Source: Pseudomonadota bacterium (lineage in GTDB: Bacteria; Pseudomonadota; Gammaproteobacteria; Xanthomonadales; Xanthomonadaceae). From it: 7,105 nucleotides of DNA. The stretch lies in assembly GCA_023392975.1 (NCBI GenBank), contig JAEWNA010000297.1, positions 1-7,105 on the forward strand, written 5' to 3'. Shown here piece after piece: positions 5,781 to 7,105 of the stretch (its first letter is position 1; each line of letters starts with the position of its first letter). A program made the position numbers and the translations under genes. The notes below the pieces were generated by a model that made no database searches, was not told the DNA's origin, and saw only the letters and a list, made by a program, of their open reading frames with translations.

Positions 5781-6671
5781 TCAGGCCGCGAACACCGCCT
5801 TCATCTTCTTCAGCGCGTTCGCCTCGATCTGGCGGATGCGCTCGGCGGAGACGCCGTATTCGTCGGCCAGTTCCTGCAGCGTGACCTTGCTGTCCGGATC
5901 CAGCCAGCGACGCTTGACGATGTCGCGCGAGCGGGCGTCGAGGCGGGCGAGGCCCTCGCGCAGCAGGCCGAGTTGGTCGGCCTCGCTGTCGGCGCTCTCG
6001 TAGGCCTGGGCGGGATCCTGGCCTTCGGCCATCAGGTAGGCGGCCGGCGCCGGCGGGCCATGGTCGTCGTCGGCGTCGTCCGGGGCGTCGAAGCCGATGT
6101 CGCGGCCGGAGAGGCGCGCTTCCATCTCCAGCACTTCGCGCTCGGAGACGTTGAGGTCCTGGGCGACGGTGCGGACTTCCTCGGCGTTGAGCCAGCCGAG
6201 GCGGGTCTTGCTGCGGCGAAGGTTGAAGAACAGCTTGCGCTGGGCCTTGGTCGTCGCGACCTTCACGATGCGCCAGTTCTTGATGATGAACTCGTGCATC
6301 TCGGCGCGGATCCAGTGCACCGCGAACGACACCAGGCGCACGCCGATGTCCGGGTCGAAGCGCTTGACCGCCTTCATCAGGCCGATGTTGCCTTCCTGGA
6401 TGAGGTCGGCCAGCTGCAGGCCGTAGCCGTTGTAGCCGCGGGCGACGTGCACCACGAAGCGCAGGTGCGACAGCACCAGTTCGCGGGCGGCGGCGAGGTC
6501 GTCCTGCTCGCGGAAGCGGCGGGCGAGGGCCTGTTCGTCCTCGGCGGAGAGGACGGGGATCTGGTGGACCGCGCCGATGTAGGCCTCGAGCGAACCGAGG
6601 GGGCTCAGACCGTTGAGGGCGGGCACCGGCAGGCTGTTCGGGATCAGGGCAGTGGGGGCTGTGGTCGTCAT
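5781..6671 (-). CDS. rpoH: RNA polymerase heat-shock sigma factor RpoH (sigma-32)
   Basis: The product is 296 residues, close to the 284 of E. coli RpoH. It directs RNA polymerase to heat-shock promoters. Region 2.2 reads D89-L-I-Q-E-G-N-I-G-L-M-K-A-V102. Region 2.4 is G-V-R-L-V-S-F-A-V-H-W-I-R-A-E-M-H-E-F (about 110-128). The RpoH-specific box Q144-R-K-L-F-F-N-L-R152 separates it from other group 3 sigmas. Region 4.2, V-T-L-Q-E-L-A-D-E-Y-G-V-S-A-E-R-I-R-Q-I (about 263-282), is the helix-turn-helix that binds the -35. An Asp-rich insert lies at about 195-205. I chose M-T-T-T-A-P at 6671. An in-frame ATG at 6767 would add 32 residues unlike RpoH and would run through the apparent promoter. The chosen ATG has no clear Shine-Dalgarno. 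Ahead of it lie a sigma-E-like promoter and a palindrome. No ftsE or ftsX gene, the usual neighbours in enterics, is visible. Confidence 0.96.
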   Translation of the reverse strand: MTTTAPTALIPNSLPVPALNGLSPLGSLEAYIGAVHQIPVLSAEDEQALARRFREQDDLAAARELVLSHLRFVVHVARGYNGYGLQLADLIQEGNIGLMKAVKRFDPDIGVRLVSFAVHWIRAEMHEFIIKNWRIVKVATTKAQRKLFFNLRRSKTRLGWLNAEEVRTVAQDLNVSEREVLEMEARLSGRDIGFDAPDDADDDHGPPAPAAYLMAEGQDPAQAYESADSEADQLGLLREGLARLDARSRDIVKRRWLDPDSKVTLQELADEYGVSAERIRQIEANALKKMKAVFAA

Positions 6672-6697
6672 GGTCGAAGATGTTAGCAGTCGGGTCC

Positions 6698-6725
6698 TTG
6701 GAGTGCTAAAGCGCCGGGAAGTTCC
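6698..6725 (-). promoter_or_regulatory. Sigma-E (RpoE)-type promoter candidate for rpoH
   Basis: On the minus strand GGAACTT (complement of 6719-6725) is followed after 16 bases by TCCAA (complement of 6698-6702). The E. coli sigma-E consensus is GGAACTT, 15-16 bases, then TC-x-AA. The -35 is a perfect match. The start point would fall near 6691, giving a leader of about 20 bases. A sigma-E promoter also drives rpoH in E. coli, which makes the assignment plausible. It is not proven that this organism uses it. Confidence 0.55.
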
Positions 6726-6727
6726 TG

Positions 6728-6745
6728 CGTTCCATTCATGGAACG
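6728..6745. promoter_or_regulatory. 18-bp palindrome immediately upstream of the rpoH promoter
   Basis: CGTTCCAT and ATGGAACG form a perfect 8-bp inverted repeat around a central TC. It begins three bases upstream of the sigma-E-like -35 element. The half-site core GTTCC recurs in direct orientation at 6721-6725, inside the -35. The position suits an activator or repressor operator; the protein is unknown. Confidence 0.5.
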
Positions 6746-6904
6746 GAAAGCCTGATCGGCCCTCCATCCTTCCGTCGTTGCGTCCGAAGAGACGGGAAAA
6801 ACCGGCGGCAGCGGCCGGGGCGCCCCGGACACGGTCAACCTACCGGCTGGCGGCAGGCCCCGCCCGTGCCGTTCGACGGGGGTGATGGCCGATCCGCCGG
6901 CGGT

Positions 6905-6921
6905 CTTAAGCCGGCTTTAAG
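6905..6921 (+). promoter_or_regulatory. PmrA-box-like direct repeat (CTTAAG-N5-TTTAAG)
   Basis: CTTAAG (6905-6910) and TTTAAG (6916-6921) are separated by five bases, so the half-sites are one helical turn (11 bp) apart. This fits the published PmrA/BasR box YTTAAK-N5-YTTAAK and is typical of OmpR-family response regulators. TTAAGCC is repeated at 6906-6912 and 6917-6923. It lies about 43 bases before the lipoprotein start codon, a suitable promoter position, though no good -10 follows. Confidence 0.45.
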
Positions 6922-6963
6922 CCCCGGGCGAGAGGGTGGACGCCCCGTCCGAGGACCACCGCC

Positions 6964-7105
6964 ATGCGCACGCGAATCCCGACCTGGCGGCTGTTGCCGC
7001 TGGCCCTGCTGGTCGCCGGCTGCGGCCGGGAGGCCGCGCTGCCCGCCGCCACCGCCGACGTCCCTGCCACGCCCGCCGCCACCCAGGCGGCGGGCGTGGC
7101 AGGGA
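6964..7105 (+). CDS. Lipoprotein, N-terminal part only (runs off the window)
   Basis: The frame opens with M-R-T-R-I-P-T-W-R, a hydrophobic segment L-L-P-L-A-L-L, and the lipobox V-A-G-C with the lipidated Cys at 20 and Gly at +2. This predicts an outer-membrane lipoprotein. GAGG at 6951-6954, nine bases from the ATG, supports the start. The visible mature part is an Ala/Pro/Thr linker (P-A-A-T-A-D-V-P-A-T-P-A-A-T-Q-A-A) and has no recognisable domain, so no function can be given. It is transcribed away from rpoH and may be controlled through the PmrA-box-like motif upstream. Its last 45 bases are a perfect inverted repeat ending at the window edge, so the sequence beyond about codon 39 may not be genuine if the repeat is an assembly fold-back. 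Confidence 0.75.
   Translation, partial: MRTRIPTWRLLPLALLVAGCGREAALPAATADVPATPAATQAAGVAG
7061..7105. repeat. Perfect 20-bp inverted repeat at the end of the window
   Basis: Bases 7061-7080 are the exact reverse complement of 7086-7105, with the five-base loop ACCCA between them. The right arm stops at the last base of the window, so the repeat may extend further. It lies inside the lipoprotein reading frame, in the Ala/Pro linker. Confidence 0.95.

Larger units (their letters stand above)
6672..6963. other. Divergent intergenic region between rpoH and a lipoprotein gene
   Basis: No gene is apparent in these 292 bases. From the rpoH side they hold an SD-less leader, a sigma-E-like promoter, an 18-bp palindrome, an unexplained GC-rich middle (about 6750-6900) and a PmrA-box-like motif near the lipoprotein. 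The middle includes the perfect palindrome CCGGGGCGCCCCGG at 6815-6828. A 5-bp hairpin (GGACG/CGTCC, 6938-6950) sits just before the lipoprotein's Shine-Dalgarno. Confidence 0.8.

Noticed and set aside
5607..6686. 359-codon open frame on the plus strand opposite rpoH
   Set aside because: It is antisense to an unmistakable sigma-32 gene and crosses the rpoH terminator; its sequence is low-complexity.
6672..6767. Longer rpoH start at 6767 (32 extra residues)
   Set aside because: The extension is unlike RpoH N-termini, runs through the sigma-E-like promoter and palindrome, and its GGAAGG abuts the ATG with no spacing.
6750..6900. A small gene or RNA in the GC-rich middle of the divergent region
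   Set aside because: No start codon with a Shine-Dalgarno and no credible frame or RNA fold beyond the short palindrome at 6815-6828 is visible.
1..7105. A multi-gene novel system such as defence, secretion or a biosynthetic cluster
   Set aside because: The genes are recognisable housekeeping proteins or scattered single families on different strands, with terminators between several of them. The NYN-DUF1203 pair is the only candidate unit and the evidence for it is thin.

Overview
The window is very GC-rich and densely coded. The PriA tail (ending in L-D-V-D-P-V-D-L-Y), the sigma-32 protein and the type of intergenic hairpins suggest a gammaproteobacterial chromosome, most likely Xanthomonadaceae (Lysobacter, Luteimonas or Xanthomonas relatives). 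The genus is an inference from remembered family resemblance, not a search. I see no tRNA, rRNA, CRISPR array, transposase, integrase or phage gene.

Left part, plus strand (1-3596): the last 49 codons of the replication-restart helicase PriA; an uncharacterised 388-residue lipoprotein; a complete type II NADH:quinone dehydrogenase (ndh); and a DUF2278 (YukJ-like) protein. Gaps here are 156, 85 and 94 bp, so the last two or three genes may be co-transcribed, though each has its own Shine-Dalgarno sequence.

Middle and right part, minus strand (3624-6671): read 5' to 3' the order is rpoH (heat-shock sigma factor), a small secreted four-cysteine protein, an NYN-OST-HTH (LOTUS) putative RNase, and a DUF1203 protein. 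Strong hairpins follow rpoH and the secreted protein and separate them into their own units. The NYN and DUF1203 genes lie 72 bp apart and may form a two-gene unit. DUF1203 is convergent with DUF2278 across only 27 bp.

Right edge: a 292-bp divergent region separates rpoH from a second lipoprotein gene that runs off the window. This is the richest regulatory stretch. Facing rpoH it holds a near-consensus sigma-E-type promoter with an 18-bp palindrome just upstream. Facing the lipoprotein it holds a CTTAAG-N5-TTTAAG motif matching the PmrA box. The last 45 bases form a perfect 20-bp inverted repeat with a 5-base loop, ending exactly at the last base. That could be a real hairpin or an assembly fold-back.

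Overall the gene content is mostly housekeeping plus uncharacterised families. I found no convincing multi-gene novel system. The points most worth checking are the rpoH/lipoprotein divergent regulatory region, the terminal inverted repeat, an exact five-codon duplication in the first lipoprotein's signal peptide, and the unassigned small secreted protein.
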